From: Halopelagius inordinatus
GTDB taxonomy: Archaea > Halobacteriota > Halobacteria > Halobacteriales > Haloferacaceae
Assembly: GCF_900113245.1 (NCBI RefSeq)
Contig: NZ_FOOQ01000001.1
Coordinates: 62,001 to 126,000 of the forward strand
DNA: 64,000 nt
Reading direction: 5' to 3'
The position numbers were made by a program, and so were the translations under genes. Shown piece by piece: positions 32,833-40,651 of the stretch. Position 1 is the first letter of the stretch. Every line of letters begins with the position of its first letter. Under the pieces are notes generated by a model. It did not search any database, was not told the DNA's origin, and was given only the letters and a program-made list of their open reading frames with translations.

Positions 32833-34362
32833 ATGAGTGACCACGAGGAGGCCGCCGGCTCCGGTCCGCGGACGGAGCGAACGGAGGCGGAGGCGCTCCA
32901 GCACTACCGGACACTCGCGAACGCCGTCGACGACGGCATCTACCGGCTCGACGCCGAGAGCCGGTTCGTCGCCGTCAACGACGTCGTCGTCGAGAGACTG
33001 GGCTACGCCCGCGAGGAACTCCTCGGCGAGCCCGTCTCGACGATTCTGGCCGACGGCGACGCCGAACGCGTCGAAACGCTGATTCGCGACCTCCTGGCGT
33101 CCGACGAGGACGCTCGGACGGTCGAACTTCCGGTCCGGACCGCAGACGGCGGGCGCGTCGTCTGCGAGGTTCGCGTGAGCCTCCTCCGCGCGGACGGCGA
33201 GTTCAGCGGCACCGTCGGCGTCGCCCGCGACATCTCGGAGCGCACGGCGACCGAACGGCGATTCGAACGGAGAGCGAACGAGATAGAGCTCGAACGGTAC
33301 AAACAGTACACGGACGACGTGTTGGACGCCGTCGACGACATCTTCTACATCCTCGACGAAGACGGCCACCTCAGACGGTGGAACGAGAGCCTCTGCGAGG
33401 TGTCGGGCTACGCAGACGACGAGGTTCGGTCGATGCACGCACTGGAGTTTTTCGACTCGGGCGCGGTCGATTCGGACGACGTCTCGGAGGCGATTCGGAC
33501 GGGATTCGAGACGGGTCACACGCGTATCCAAGCGAACGTCCTGACCAAAGACGGCGATTCCGTCCCCTACGAGTTCTACGGCGCGTCGCTCGAAGACCCC
33601 GACGGGAACCCGGTCATCGCGGGCATCGGACGGGACGTCACGGAGCGAAAAGAGACGAAACGCCGGTTAGAGGAGTCCAACGAGCGGTTAGAGCAGTTCG
33701 CCTACGCCGCCTCCCACGACCTGCAGGAACCGCTCCGGATGGTATCCAGCTATCTCTCTCTCGTAGACCGGCGGTACGGAGAGGAGTTAGACGACGACGC
33801 CGCGGAGTTCATCGAGTACGCCGTCGACGGCGCAGAGCGGATGCGCGACATGATCGACGCGCTTCTGACGTACTCTCGGGTCGAGATGCGCGGCGACGAC
33901 TTCGACCGCATCGACCTCGAAACTCTCCTCGAAGACGTGCAAAAGAACCTTGAACTAAAGATAGAGGAGACCGAAGCCGAGGTGACGGTGGAATCACTAC
34001 CCCGCGTCCACGGCGACAGAGGACAACTGCAACAGGTGTTTCAGAACCTCCTGAGCAACGCGCTCGAATACAGCGGCGACGCCCGGCCGCGGGTCCACGT
34101 CTCGGCGACCCGACGCGGGTCCGAGTGGGCACTCACCGTTCGCGACGAAGGTATCGGCATCGACCCGAAACACGCAGACCGCATCTTCGAGGTGTTCCAA
34201 CGCCTCCACACGCGCGACGAACATCCCGGAACGGGTATCGGTCTCGCACTCTGTCGCCGCATCGTCGAACGCCACGGCGGGCGCATCTGGGCCGATTCGG
34301 AATCGGGGGAGGGGTCGGCGTTCCGGTTCACCCTCCCCGCCGCGGAGGGACGCGATGACTGA
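32833..34362 (+). CDS. PAS-domain sensor histidine kinase
   Basis: A 509-residue cytosolic histidine kinase without membrane helices. Residues about 22-140 and 155-275 are two PAS domains (YRLDAESRFVAVNDVVVE and YILDEDGHLRRWNESLCEVSGY), ending in the RDISER and RDVTERK signatures. The HisKA phosphoacceptor is H295 in YAASHDLQEPLRM. The ATPase domain shows the N box FQNLLSNALEYS, DEGIGIDPKHADRIFEVFQRL and GTGIGLALCRRIVERHGG. Its stop overlaps the receiver-only gene by eight bases, so it probably phosphorylates that protein and the following regulator. The ligand of the PAS domains is unknown. Confidence 0.92.
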   Translation: MSDHEEAAGSGPRTERTEAEALQHYRTLANAVDDGIYRLDAESRFVAVNDVVVERLGYAREELLGEPVSTILADGDAERVETLIRDLLASDEDARTVELPVRTADGGRVVCEVRVSLLRADGEFSGTVGVARDISERTATERRFERRANEIELERYKQYTDDVLDAVDDIFYILDEDGHLRRWNESLCEVSGYADDEVRSMHALEFFDSGAVDSDDVSEAIRTGFETGHTRIQANVLTKDGDSVPYEFYGASLEDPDGNPVIAGIGRDVTERKETKRRLEESNERLEQFAYAASHDLQEPLRMVSSYLSLVDRRYGEELDDDAAEFIEYAVDGAERMRDMIDALLTYSRVEMRGDDFDRIDLETLLEDVQKNLELKIEETEAEVTVESLPRVHGDRGQLQQVFQNLLSNALEYSGDARPRVHVSATRRGSEWALTVRDEGIGIDPKHADRIFEVFQRLHTRDEHPGTGIGLALCRRIVERHGGRIWADSESGEGSAFRFTLPAAEGRDD

Positions 34363-34813
34363 GGGGTCCGGCGAGGGCCCGATAGACATCCTTCTCGTCG
34401 AGGACAACCCCGGCGACGTTCGCCTCGTACAGGAGGCGTTCAAGCGGGGGACGCTACGCACCGACCTGCGGGTCGTCCGCGACGGCGAGGCGGCCTTGGA
34501 GTACCTCCACCAACGCGGCGAGTACGCCGACGCGCCGCGTCCGGACTTCGTCCTCTTGGATCTGAATCTGCCGAAGGTAAACGGGATGGCGGTCCTCGAC
34601 GAGGTCAAAAGCGACCCCTCCCTGCGGCGCATCCCCGTCGTCATCCTGACGGGCTCTGAGGCCGAAGAGGATATTGCCCGCGGTTACGAACTCCACTCTA
34701 ACGCGTACCTTACAAAACCGGTCGACCCAGACGAGTTCATCGAACTCGTCCGGTCGTTCGAGGAGTTCTGGTTCAGACTCGCTCACCTTCCTCCGTCCGG
34801 AGAGACACAATGA
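34355..34813 (+). CDS. Receiver-domain response regulator (Rcp1-like)
   Basis: A 152-residue stand-alone receiver. The acidic pair and phosphoacceptor are LLVEDNPGD (E16/D17) and DFVLLDLNLPKVNG with D69; the LTG switch Thr and the conserved Lys of YLTKPVD are present. The extended C-terminal helix FEEFWFRLAHLPP is as in the Rcp1-type regulators that relay to phytochrome-like kinases. It has no output domain and would act as a phosphate shuttle or an allosteric partner. Overlaps both neighbours (ATGAC at 34810 within its stop), so it is translationally coupled. Confidence 0.93.
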   Translation: MTEGSGEGPIDILLVEDNPGDVRLVQEAFKRGTLRTDLRVVRDGEAALEYLHQRGEYADAPRPDFVLLDLNLPKVNGMAVLDEVKSDPSLRRIPVVILTGSEAEEDIARGYELHSNAYLTKPVDPDEFIELVRSFEEFWFRLAHLPPSGETQ

Positions 34814-36480
34814 CAGACGACACGACGCTCACGGTCCTCCTCATAGAGGACAATCCCGGCGACGCACGCTACATCCGCGAGATTCTTCGCGATGCGACCG
34901 AACTCTCCGAACGGACGGCGGAGGCCGAATCCGGCGTCGCCGTCGAGCAGGTGCCGCGCCCGGAGACGGGCGAACCGTCCGTGATTCACGAGTCCCGCCT
35001 CGAACCCGGACTAGAGCGACTCCGAAGCGACCGACCGGACGTCGCCCTCCTCGATTTGGACCTCCCGGACAGCACCGGTCTCGACACGCTCCGGTCGGTC
35101 CTGCGAGAGGCGGGGACGACGCCCGTGGTCGTCCTCACCGGACTCCGCGACAGACAGACCGGGATGGAGGCGCTCAGACAGGGCGCAGACGAGTATCTCG
35201 TCAAGGACGAAATCAACGCCGACATCCTCACTCGCTCCATCTACCACACGATAGAGCGGAGCCAACAGGAACGGCAACTCGAACAACAGCGCGAACAACT
35301 CGCCGCGCTGAACCAGTTGAACAGCGTCGTCCAAGAGATTACGGGCGCTATCCTCCAGCAGTCTACCCGCGACGAGATAGAACAGTTGGTCTGTGAACGC
35401 TTGGCCGCCTCCGAGTCGTACCTGTTCTGTTGGATCGGCGACGCCGAACGCGGGAACTCCGACGTGACCATTCGCGTCGAGGCGGGCGTCGACGGCTACC
35501 TCGACGACATCGACGTCACGTACGACGACAGCGAAACGAGCAAAGGCCCCACCGGGAAAGCCATCCGGTCACAGGAGATGCAGGTGGCACAGAACATCCC
35601 CGAGAACCCCGACTTCGAACCGTGGCAGAATCACGTAGAGAAGTACGGTATCCAGTCGTCGGCGGCGATACCCATCGCGTACGAGGGTATCCTCTACGGC
35701 GTGTTGAACGTCTACTCGGCGCGGCCGGACGCCTTCGGCGGCCAGGAGGGCGACGTGCTCAGCAGACTCGGCGAAATCGTCGGCCACGCCATCGCCTCCA
35801 TCGAACGGAAGGAAGCGCTGATGAGCGACGACGTCGTCGAGATAGAGTTCGAGATTCAGGACATCTTCGAATCTCTGGGTGGAGGGTCCGGGATGGGGAC
35901 GATAACGCTCGACCGGACGATTCACCTCGACGACGAGCAGTATCTCACGTACGGGTCCGCGGACGAACAGGGACGAGAGACGCTCGACAAGGTCGTCGAG
36001 GCGCTTCCGTCGTGGGACGCCGTCTCCGAGGTGGGCCAACGGGACGGGATGACGCGCTTTGCGGTCCAACTCACCGACCCGCCGGTCGTGACGCAGGTCG
36101 CCTCGCAGGGCGGCCGCGTCCGGGCGGCGAAGATAGAGGACGGCGACTACCGGGTCGTCGTCCACCTGCCCCAGAGCGCCGACGTGCGCCGCATCGTCGA
36201 CGGCGTCCAAGAGGCGTACCCCACGGCGAGAGTCATCGCCCAGCGACACGCCTCCCGGACCGACAACGACGCCGCGGCGCAGTCGACGAACGTCCTCGAC
36301 CGCCTGACCGACCGTCAGCGGTCGGTGCTCGAAGCCGCCTTCTACGGGGGCTTTTTCGAGTGGCCGCGGGAGAGTTCCGGCAAGGAAGTGGCCGAATCGC
36401 TCGACATCTCCGCGCCGACGTTCACCCAGCACATGCGCGCCGCAGAGCAGAAGATAATCTCGGCGCTGTTGGGCGAGTAA
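34810..36480 (+). CDS. Receiver-GAF-HTH10 regulator (bacterio-opsin activator type)
   Basis: A 556-residue regulator. Residues 8-140 form a receiver (IEDNPGD; D82 in LLDLDLPDSTG; VLTGLRD; YLVKDE). A helical linker precedes a GAF domain around 170-335 (YLFCWIGDAERGNSD, GPTGKAIRSQ). After an acidic beta-rich bacterioopsin-activator region, residues 500-553 form the HTH_10 DNA-binding domain (LTDRQRSVLEAAFYGGFFEWP, ESLDISAPTFTQHMRAAE). As in Bat-type proteins it should activate or repress target genes on phosphorylation or ligand binding. Target genes are not evident locally. ATG overlaps the preceding stop. Confidence 0.92.
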   Translation: MTDDTTLTVLLIEDNPGDARYIREILRDATELSERTAEAESGVAVEQVPRPETGEPSVIHESRLEPGLERLRSDRPDVALLDLDLPDSTGLDTLRSVLREAGTTPVVVLTGLRDRQTGMEALRQGADEYLVKDEINADILTRSIYHTIERSQQERQLEQQREQLAALNQLNSVVQEITGAILQQSTRDEIEQLVCERLAASESYLFCWIGDAERGNSDVTIRVEAGVDGYLDDIDVTYDDSETSKGPTGKAIRSQEMQVAQNIPENPDFEPWQNHVEKYGIQSSAAIPIAYEGILYGVLNVYSARPDAFGGQEGDVLSRLGEIVGHAIASIERKEALMSDDVVEIEFEIQDIFESLGGGSGMGTITLDRTIHLDDEQYLTYGSADEQGRETLDKVVEALPSWDAVSEVGQRDGMTRFAVQLTDPPVVTQVASQGGRVRAAKIEDGDYRVVVHLPQSADVRRIVDGVQEAYPTARVIAQRHASRTDNDAAAQSTNVLDRLTDRQRSVLEAAFYGGFFEWPRESSGKEVAESLDISAPTFTQHMRAAEQKIISALLGE

Positions 36481-36553
36481 CGCGACCGACCGGAGGCGAC
36501 CGACGAGTCATTCGAGACTGCCGAAAACGTGTCTCTAAAATCATAAGAGATAT

Positions 36554-36568
36554 TCGAAGAAACTTCGA
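36554..36568. promoter_or_regulatory. Inverted repeat between the TATA region and the membrane protein start
   Basis: TCGAAG-AAA-CTTCGA is a perfect dyad. It sits about 10 bases before the ATG at 36578 and just after an A+T-rich CTAAAATCATAAG. It could be an operator or mRNA hairpin. Confidence 0.35.
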
Positions 36569-36577
36569 CCTCCGACT

Positions 36578-36820
36578 ATGTCCGACAGTCCCGCCGCTGA
36601 TTCGTTTCGGTACGCGCTGAATCCCGAGCTGCTCAAACTCTACGGAGTGACCGTCCTCGGGTACTTCGTCACCGTCTCCTCGCAGAACGCGTTCCTCATC
36701 GTCGCCGACACCGAACCGTGGGAGAGTCTCGTTGAACTCCCCTTCGTCCTCTGCGGGTTGGCACTCTTCTTCGGCGGCCTCGTCGGCGTCGTCCACCGCG
36801 TCCTGACCGACGCGGCGTAG
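36578..36820 (+). CDS. 80-residue membrane protein, unknown function
   Basis: An 80-residue protein with two or three hydrophobic segments, YGVTVLGYFVTVSSQNAFLIV and LPFVLCGLALFFGGLVGVVHRV, and a hydrophilic N-terminus (MSDSPAADSFRYALNPELLKL). An acidic loop DTEPWESLVE separates the helices. No family is recognised; small haloarchaeal membrane proteins like this are common. It follows the signalling operon by 97 bases with its own A+T-rich promoter region and dyad. Confidence 0.65.
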   Translation: MSDSPAADSFRYALNPELLKLYGVTVLGYFVTVSSQNAFLIVADTEPWESLVELPFVLCGLALFFGGLVGVVHRVLTDAA

Positions 36821-36912
36821 ACGAAACGACGCCCTCCCGCGCACCGGTCGGTTCGCCGCCCTCGCTCTGCTCGCGGGTCGTTCCTCCCCGCTCGCATTTC
36901 GTTGCCTCACTC

Positions 36913-36933
36913 CGGAAGAACGGAGTTCTTCCG
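36913..36933. terminator. Perfect 9-bp hairpin upstream of the helicase gene
   Basis: CGGAAGAAC-GGA-GTTCTTCCG is a perfect stem of nine base pairs with a 3-base loop, about 90 bases downstream of the stop of the preceding gene and about 50 bases before the helicase TATA box. A role as terminator of the upstream transcript or as operator is possible. Confidence 0.4.
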
Positions 36934-36985
36934 TGCTTCCGTTCGCCTTCGGCTCACGGAAACTCCGTTCGGCAACGCATAGAAG

Positions 36986-36994
36986 CTTTTTACC
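36986..36994 (+). promoter_or_regulatory. TATA-box promoter of the helicase gene
   Basis: CTTTTTACC, about 27 bases upstream of the GTG at 37017; this spacing favours that start codon. Confidence 0.5.
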
Positions 36995-37016
36995 TCGGCG
37001 GGAAGCAGGGACGCAC

Positions 37017-38876
37017 GTGGACCCCTCGCGTATCCTCCCCTCTTTCCCGGCCCCGAGTTACCGCGGAACCCAAGAGCAAGCGCTCCGCGACATCCGCGAC
37101 GCGTTCGCCGCCGGAAACGACGTGGTGTTGGTGCGCGCGCCGACGGGAAGCGGGAAGTCGCTCCTCGCGCGTTCCATCGCGGGCGCGGCCCGGACCGTAG
37201 AGGAGGCGGCCCCCGCGGAGGCGACGGACGCGTACTACACGACGCCGCAGGTGTCGCAACTCGACGACGTGGCCGAAGACGAGTTACTCTCTGACCTGCA
37301 AGTCATCCGGGGCAAGCGAAACTACGACTGCATCATAAACGGCGAGGAGGACACGCCGGTGGACCGCGCACCCTGCGCCAGACAGAAGGGGTTCGACTGC
37401 ACGGTCCGTCACCGCTGTCCGTACTTCTCGGACCGCGCCATCGCCTCGAACAGGCAGATAGCGGCGATGACGCTCGCGTACTTCATGCAGACCGCCGGGT
37501 CGGACGTGTTCCGAAAGCGCGACGTCGTGGTGATAGACGAAGCGCACGGACTCGCAGAGTGGGCGGAGATGTACGCGACCATCGACGTGAACCCGCGAAC
37601 CGTCCCCGTCTGGGACGACGTGGGCGTCCCCGACGTGACGGCGGCGGACGACCCCGTCGAACGGGCGGTTCGGTTCGCGGACGCCCTGACGGGCATCTGT
37701 AAGCGCGCGAAAGACGAGTTGCTCACGAAACCCGAACTGACGCCCGAGGAGGCCGCGCGCCGCGACCGGTTGCAGGAACTCCGCTCGGAGTTGCAGTGGT
37801 TCGTAGAGGACTACCGCAACCCCGAGAGCGCGACGACGTGGGTGGTAGACCAACCCGACGGCGAGGGGATGAGCATCAAACCGCTCGACCCCGAGCGGTA
37901 TCTCCACCACACCGTCTGGGACCGCGGAAACAAGTTCGCCCTGCTGTCTGCGACGATTCTCAACAAGGAGGCGTTCTGCCGCGGCGTGGGTCTCGACCCC
38001 GACGACGTGGCTCTCGTGGACGTCGAACACACGTTCCCCGTGGAGAACCGCCCCCTGTACGACGTGACGCAGGGGAAGATGACGTACGAACACCGCGACG
38101 AGACGCTTCCGAAGGTGGCGCGCGTCCTCGTCCGACTGCTGGCGCACCACCGCGAGGAGAAGGGTCTCGTCCACTGTCACTCCTACGCCATCCAGTCGGA
38201 ACTGAAGCGCCGACTCGCCCAGTTGGGTCTCGGAAATCGAATCCGCGCTCACGACAGGGAGAACCGCGACGCCGAACTGGAGTCGTGGAAGGCGACGGAC
38301 GACCCCGACGTGTTTCTCTCGGTGAAGATGGAGGAGGCGTTAGACCTGCGCGGCGACCTCTGTCGCTGGCAGGTCGTCTGTAAGGCCCCGTACCTCAACA
38401 CGAACGACTCCCGCGTCGCGCGCCGCCTCGAAGACGGCCAGTGGCCGTGGTACCGCCGCGCCGCCCTCAGAACGGTCATCCAAGCGTGCGGGCGAGTCGT
38501 CCGCGCGCCCGACGACTACGGCGCGACGTATCTCGCGGATTCGAGCCTGCTCGACCTGTTCGAACGAACGCGTTCGGACATGCCCGCGTGGTTCCGCGAA
38601 CAGGTAGACCGGACGACGGACCCCGACCTCCCGGAGTTCGACCCCGCGGCGGCGGGCGGACGGGCGGGGACTCGGTCGGGCGGAATATCGACGTCGAAGA
38701 GCGCACCAGCCTCGAAATCGACGCGGAACGGTCGCCCCGGCGGGAGTCGAGGAAACTCCTCGGGCGGTTCGGGCGGCGGTTCTCGGACCGACGCCGGGTC
38801 GAACTCGTCGTCGGAGTCGGGCGGCGCTACCGGACGGTCGAACCATCCGCTCTCGGACGTCTGGGGCGACGGTTAG
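37017..38876 (+). CDS. XPD/DinG-type Fe-S DNA helicase
   Basis: A 619-residue superfamily 2 DNA helicase. Walker A is APTGSGKS (41-48), four cysteines C105, C120, C128 and C134 form the Fe-S site, and Walker B is IDEAH (173-177). The C-terminal half has the motifs LLSATIL, GLVHCHSYAIQSELKRRL, VFLSVKMEEALDL and IQACGRVVRAPDD. Such enzymes unwind DNA in repair (XPD/DinG/Rad3 group). The last 75 residues are a disordered Ser/Gly/Asn-rich linker ending in HPLSDVWGDG. The GTG start at 37017 is chosen for its TATA box; an upstream ATG at 36933 is not supported. Confidence 0.92.
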   Translation: MDPSRILPSFPAPSYRGTQEQALRDIRDAFAAGNDVVLVRAPTGSGKSLLARSIAGAARTVEEAAPAEATDAYYTTPQVSQLDDVAEDELLSDLQVIRGKRNYDCIINGEEDTPVDRAPCARQKGFDCTVRHRCPYFSDRAIASNRQIAAMTLAYFMQTAGSDVFRKRDVVVIDEAHGLAEWAEMYATIDVNPRTVPVWDDVGVPDVTAADDPVERAVRFADALTGICKRAKDELLTKPELTPEEAARRDRLQELRSELQWFVEDYRNPESATTWVVDQPDGEGMSIKPLDPERYLHHTVWDRGNKFALLSATILNKEAFCRGVGLDPDDVALVDVEHTFPVENRPLYDVTQGKMTYEHRDETLPKVARVLVRLLAHHREEKGLVHCHSYAIQSELKRRLAQLGLGNRIRAHDRENRDAELESWKATDDPDVFLSVKMEEALDLRGDLCRWQVVCKAPYLNTNDSRVARRLEDGQWPWYRRAALRTVIQACGRVVRAPDDYGATYLADSSLLDLFERTRSDMPAWFREQVDRTTDPDLPEFDPAAAGGRAGTRSGGISTSKSAPASKSTRNGRPGGSRGNSSGGSGGGSRTDAGSNSSSESGGATGRSNHPLSDVWGDG

Positions 38877-38962
38877 GTAAAGAGGAAGCTGGCTCCGTAG
38901 GCGAACATCGACCCGACCATCAGGAAGACCAAGACGAGCGCCAGTATCTGCTGTCTGTCCAT
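38873..38962 (-). CDS. 29-residue single-helix membrane protein
   Basis: A tiny gene, start ATGGACAGACAGCAG, coding for a 29-residue peptide with sequence MDRQQILALVLVFLMVGSMF followed by AYGASFLFT. A short polar N-terminus and one hydrophobic helix are clear, and the pattern resembles a recurrent haloarchaeal micro-protein. Its last four bases overlap the end of the helicase gene on the other strand. No strong TATA box is evident; an A-rich stretch lies 25-30 bases upstream. Function unknown; it could be a regulatory or complex-associated membrane peptide. Confidence 0.6.
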   Translation of the reverse strand: MDRQQILALVLVFLMVGSMFAYGASFLFT

Positions 38963-39058
38963 ACGCCCTTTGACCTACCGAGGGGTTTCAATTCTTTCGC
39001 CCCGATTCTCGCGTCCGAGATTGGCAACTCTTACACGAACCCGAACGATGGCTCGCCA

Positions 39059-39072
39059 AATCATTAATGATT
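39059..39072. promoter_or_regulatory. Perfect 14-bp palindrome in an A+T-rich spacer
   Basis: AATCATTAATGATT reads the same on both strands. It lies in the 255-base spacer between the micro-protein and the next gene, in an A+T-rich region unlike the surrounding genome, and is a candidate binding site. Confidence 0.4.
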
Positions 39073-39217
39073 GTACATGCTGGTGTCCGAATGTGGCTTT
39101 TTTGACCGGATTAGATTCAAAAAGAATACGCTATAACTCGAATAGAAGCGTGGTCTGGCAAGCGTTCTCACGAAATAGTTAACACCCTCCGATTTGTTTG
39201 TAGGGTCGTAACCGGCC

Positions 39218-39412
39218 ATGCACACACACGCCCTCACCACGGCGATGACACTGTACCAAAGCGGGACGCTCTCGCTCTCCGAGGCGGCCGCCCGCGCTGG
39301 CAGGTCCGAACGCGAACTGGTCGCCGCGCTGAAACAACACGGTATCCCCCTCCGAGACGACTCCGGTGCGGCGGTGTCCACCGGGACGGACTCGCCCGTC
39401 GGTGCCGACTGA
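39218..39412 (+). CDS. Small HTH-like protein
   Basis: A 64-residue protein with a helix-turn-helix-like pattern, MTLYQSGTLSLSEAAARAGRS followed by ERELVAALKQHGIP, resembling the small UPF0175-type antitoxin-like DNA-binding domains, and a Ser/Thr/Asp-rich tail (SGAAVSTGTDSPVGAD). The A+T-rich spacer upstream contains a perfect palindrome. No toxin partner gene is adjacent. Its role as a regulator is inferred from the fold pattern; no target is known. Confidence 0.6.
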   Translation: MHTHALTTAMTLYQSGTLSLSEAAARAGRSERELVAALKQHGIPLRDDSGAAVSTGTDSPVGAD

Positions 39413-39428
39413 TTCGGGAGAAACTGTA

Positions 39429-40550
39429 TTACTCTTCGTCCGACTCCACCGCGTCAGCGGGTAGTATGTGCAGTCCCGCCCGACTCTTCAGCACCGGCAC
39501 CGTCGACTCGTCGGGGTCGAAGTACGAGGGCCGGGAGATGGTTTTCGACTCGTACGTCTCGGGGTCGAGCAGTTGGACCGCGTGTTCGTCCTCGACGGTA
39601 ACGACGGTGGTCTCTTCTGCCTCCTCGACGGTTCCGAGCGTCCGGGCGTCCGGCGTCTCTCCCTCCTCGAACTGCGCTTCGTACTCCGCTCCGCTGTCGA
39701 GGCGGACGCCCTTCAGGTTGCCTTGGACGCTCCGGACGAGGACGGGTCCGTCGTCGTCGGGTTCGATGACCTCGCCGGGCGTGAACTTCGGCAGGCGAAC
39801 GGCGTAGGTGACGCGGTACACCTCGTTGCCGTCGCCGTCCTCGGTGACGAGCGTCGGATACTCCTCGAAACTCCCGCCGAGTTCGCGGACGATACGCTTC
39901 GAGACGCCTCGGCCCATCTGGTTCGTCGATATCTTGATGTCGGGGCCCTCGGGCGTTTGGTTCACCTCGGTGATGAACGCGTCGCGGTCGCCCTTCTCCT
40001 CGCGCTTTGCGATGTACGTCTCCGCGATTTCTGTGGCCCGCGCCTGTTCCTCCGCGGTCGGCGTGCGTTCGTTCGCGCGTATCTGGACGGTACTGGAGTA
40101 GTACCCCCCAGCGATGCGCCCGCAGCGTTGACACGTCTCCCGGGAGATGCGCACCGGCACCGTCACCGTCTCTTCGAGGTACGTGCCGCGGACGAGACCC
40201 GAGAACGTACTGTGGATGCGGATGCTGTTTTCGTCCACCTGTTCGGCTTCGAGTCCCCACTGGACGTCCTCGGCTTTGAGGTGGACGCCGAGTGCGTCGC
40301 TCACCTCCTCTATGGCGATGTCGGTGTAGTCGCGAGCACCCACGTCCACCCAGCGGTTTCCACGGTGGACCGCCCCGCACTGCGCGCAGACGCGGACCTG
40401 AATCCGGTCGGGTGCGTCGACCAACTCGAAGTCCTCGAAGTAGCACTCGTCGCAGAGCACCGCGTCTCGTTCGCGGGGCATCCCGGGAAGCGGTTCCGCT
40501 CGCTTCGGAACCGGATCCCCACAGCGCGGACAGAAGTCGCCAGAACTCAT
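39429..40550 (-). CDS. nmd3: NMD3 family ribosome-export/quality-control protein
   Basis: A 373-residue NMD3 homologue. The N-terminal zinc sites are C7/C10 (FCPRCGD), C33/C36 (CDECYF), C55/C58 (VCAQCG) and C140/C143 (TCQRCGRIAGGYY). Middle and C-terminal regions show KISTNQMGRGVSKRIVREL and DGPVLVRSVQGNLKGVRL, typical of the family. In eukaryotes NMD3 exports the large ribosomal subunit; in archaea it probably serves large-subunit maturation, close to aIF6. A CTTAAAAG element at 40573-40580 is 27 bases upstream of the ATG. The ATG at 40550 begins at the first zinc domain. Confidence 0.92.
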   Translation of the reverse strand: MSSGDFCPRCGDPVPKRAEPLPGMPRERDAVLCDECYFEDFELVDAPDRIQVRVCAQCGAVHRGNRWVDVGARDYTDIAIEEVSDALGVHLKAEDVQWGLEAEQVDENSIRIHSTFSGLVRGTYLEETVTVPVRISRETCQRCGRIAGGYYSSTVQIRANERTPTAEEQARATEIAETYIAKREEKGDRDAFITEVNQTPEGPDIKISTNQMGRGVSKRIVRELGGSFEEYPTLVTEDGDGNEVYRVTYAVRLPKFTPGEVIEPDDDGPVLVRSVQGNLKGVRLDSGAEYEAQFEEGETPDARTLGTVEEAEETTVVTVEDEHAVQLLDPETYESKTISRPSYFDPDESTVPVLKSRAGLHILPADAVESDEE

Positions 40551-40572
40551 CGTACGGCGTAGGCCGCGAGGA

Positions 40573-40580
40573 CTTTTAAG
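40573..40580 (-). promoter_or_regulatory. TATA-box promoter of nmd3
   Basis: CTTAAAAG on the minus strand, centred about 27 bases upstream of the ATG at 40550. Confidence 0.55.
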
Positions 40581-40651
40581 ATGCACGACAGGCGCGTCGG
40601 TCCCCTCTCACCCGCGTTCGGACGTCGGGAGTTCGACGCCGCCTCACCGCG

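Noticed and set aside
37017-37100. ATG start at 36933 for the helicase
   Set aside because: The extra 28 residues overlap the hairpin and the TATA box and are not conserved-looking.
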